The notes under the pieces: model-generated
The model's database searches: none
What the model saw: the letters and a program-made list of their open reading frames with translations, nothing else
Told to the model about the DNA's origin: nothing
From: Rhabdonatronobacter sediminivivens
Lineage (GTDB): Bacteria > Pseudomonadota > Alphaproteobacteria > Rhodobacterales > Rhodobacteraceae
DNA: 64,000 nucleotides
Reading direction: 5' to 3'
Assembly: GCF_013415485.1 (NCBI RefSeq)
Contig: NZ_JACBXS010000003.1
Coordinates: forward strand, 1-64,000
In this document: one piece after another, positions 62,752-64,000 of the stretch
How the letters are laid out: each line of letters opens with the position of its first letter
How positions within the stretch are numbered: the first letter of the stretch is position 1
Position numbers and translations under genes: made by a program

Positions 62752-64000
62752 ATGGCGCTTGATGTGAATGCTGGGATCGCGGCCTATGACGCGCCCGAAA
62801 AAGACCTTTATGAATTGGGCGAGATGCCCCCACTGGGCCATGTGCCAAAGCAGATGTACGCTTGGACAATCCGGCGCGAGCGTCACGGGGAGCCTGAGAC
62901 CGCGATGCAGGTCGAGGTCGTGGACACCTGGGAGCTGGACAGCCATGAGGTGCTGGTTCTGGTGATGGCCGCAGGCGTCAACTACAATGGGGTCTGGGCC
63001 TCGCTGGGTGTGCCGATCTCGCCGTTCGATGTTCACAAGGCGCCGTATCATGTGGCCGGTTCCGATGCCTCGGGGATCGTCTGGGCGGTGGGCGACAAGG
63101 TCAAGCGCTGGAAGGTCGGCGATGAGGTCGTCATCCATTGCAACCAGGATGACGGCGATGACGAACACTGCAATGGCGGCGATCCGATGTATTCGCCCAG
63201 CCAGCGCATCTGGGGCTATGAAACTCATGACGGCAGTTTCGCGCAATTCACCCGCGCCCAGGCGCAGCAATTGATGCCGCGGCCCAAGCATCTGACATGG
63301 GAGGAATCGGCCTGCTACACCCTGACGCTGGCCACCGCCTATCGGATGCTGTTCGGCCATGAACCCCATGACCTGAAGCCAGGCCAGAACGTGCTGGTCT
63401 GGGGGGCATCGGGGGGCCTTGGCTCCTATGCGATCCAGTTGATCAATACCGCGGGCGCCAATGCCATCGGCGTGATCTCGGAAGAGGACAAGCGCGATTT
63501 TGTCATGGGGCTGGGCGCCAAGGGCGTGATCAACCGCAAGGACTTCAACTGCTGGGGCCAGCTTCCCACGGTGAATACGCCCGAATACAATGACTGGCTG
63601 AAGGAAGCGCGCCGCTTCGGCAAGGCCATCTGGGAGATCACCGGCAAGGGTGTCAGCGTTGACATGGTCTTCGAACATCCGGGCGAGGCGACCTTTCCGG
63701 TCTCCACCCTGGTGGTGAAGAAGGGTGGCATGGTCGTGATCTGCGCCGGGACCACGGGCTACAACTGCACCTTTGACGTCCGTTACATGTGGATGCATCA
63801 GAAGCGCCTGCAGGGCAGCCATTTCGCCCATCTCAAACAGGCCGCTGCGGCCAACCAGCTGATGGTCGAGCGCCGCCTGGACCCCTGCATGTCCGAGGTC
63901 CTCCCCTGGGAGGAAATCCCCGAGGCCCATATGAAGATGCGCCGCAATGAGCACAAACCCGGCAACATGGCCGTTCTGGTTCAGGCCCCGCGCACCGGGC
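62752..64000 (+). CDS. ccr: Crotonyl-CoA carboxylase/reductase (3' end cut)
   Basis: Reductive carboxylation of crotonyl-CoA to ethylmalonyl-CoA with NADPH and CO2, the key step of the ethylmalonyl-CoA pathway. MDR fold; start MALDVNAGIAAYDAPEK at 62752 with GGAGG upstream. Blocks VMAAGVNYNGVWASLGVPIS, NADPH loop VLVWGASGGLGSYAIQL, VFEHPGEATFP, and HKPGNMAVLVQAPRTG at the window edge. About 416 residues are seen, with roughly 14 missing relative to the family's 430. CCGCC/GGCGG hairpin (about 62655) precedes the start. Confidence 0.95.
   Translation, partial: MALDVNAGIAAYDAPEKDLYELGEMPPLGHVPKQMYAWTIRRERHGEPETAMQVEVVDTWELDSHEVLVLVMAAGVNYNGVWASLGVPISPFDVHKAPYHVAGSDASGIVWAVGDKVKRWKVGDEVVIHCNQDDGDDEHCNGGDPMYSPSQRIWGYETHDGSFAQFTRAQAQQLMPRPKHLTWEESACYTLTLATAYRMLFGHEPHDLKPGQNVLVWGASGGLGSYAIQLINTAGANAIGVISEEDKRDFVMGLGAKGVINRKDFNCWGQLPTVNTPEYNDWLKEARRFGKAIWEITGKGVSVDMVFEHPGEATFPVSTLVVKKGGMVVICAGTTGYNCTFDVRYMWMHQKRLQGSHFAHLKQAAAANQLMVERRLDPCMSEVLPWEEIPEAHMKMRRNEHKPGNMAVLVQAPRTG

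Noticed and set aside
1..64000. CRISPR arrays, transposases, integrases or phage genes.
   Set aside because: No direct-repeat/spacer pattern and no such proteins were seen in any frame.

Overview
The window is a GC-rich piece of an alphaproteobacterial chromosome, most likely family Rhodobacteraceae (Roseobacter/Paracoccus group). Pointers are the irr-fabA neighbourhood, the ethylmalonyl-CoA pathway genes (ecm, ccr), a LuxI synthase, the maf/aroE/coaE/dnaQ block opposite rho/mnmE/mnmG/rsmG/parA/parB, and housekeeping proteins that read like those of that family. No insertion sequence, prophage, CRISPR array or tRNA was recognised, so this is core chromosome with a few accessory islands.

Layout. 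0.3-5.3 kb (minus strand): tyrC-hisC, rpsD with its own promoter and terminator, then irr-miaB. 5.4-9.0 kb: the fabA, fabB, fabI fatty-acid genes, with an opposite-strand membrane-protein gene between fabA and fabB. 9-13.3 kb (minus): pseudouridine synthase, lipoprotein, small aa3-oxidase subunit, metallo-hydrolase, acyl-CoA dehydrogenase. 13.4-25 kb: translation and nucleotide genes (tsaC/Sua5, tadA, rluB, rnpB, purD, xseA, gltX) with a LuxI homologue, a ceramidase-like membrane enzyme and a solitary FliM-like gene among them. 25-33 kb: glutamate dehydrogenase, a three-gene Tad-type trio, a TetR regulator and a caspase-fold/peptidoglycan-binding protein. 32.8-41.5 kb (minus): one long probable operon with a complete branched-chain-amino-acid-type ABC importer between two CoA ligases, facing a two-component system (41.7-44.4 kb). 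44.5-48.5 kb: phhB, an acyltransferase, peroxiredoxin, ferredoxin reductase, rsmD.

The replication origin is predicted at about 51.4-51.75 kb. There is an A/T-rich stretch with DnaA boxes between maf and rho, gene direction switches there, and two perfect parS sites and parAB lie 3-7 kb to the right. The right end (58.7-64 kb) holds ethylmalonyl-CoA mutase, an amphi-Trp gene broken by an in-frame stop, a PlsB-like acyltransferase and crotonyl-CoA carboxylase/reductase, which is cut by the window end.

The most unusual signal is a family of five intergenic elements (23.0, 25.0, 31.0, 44.5 and 48.5 kb). Each lies between two convergent genes. Each is a long GC-rich hairpin whose arms differ between copies but stay self-complementary, and four of the five carry a strongly conserved G-tract loop; three loops have four GGG runs separated by single bases, a textbook G-quadruplex motif. 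All five have the G-rich strand on the same strand.
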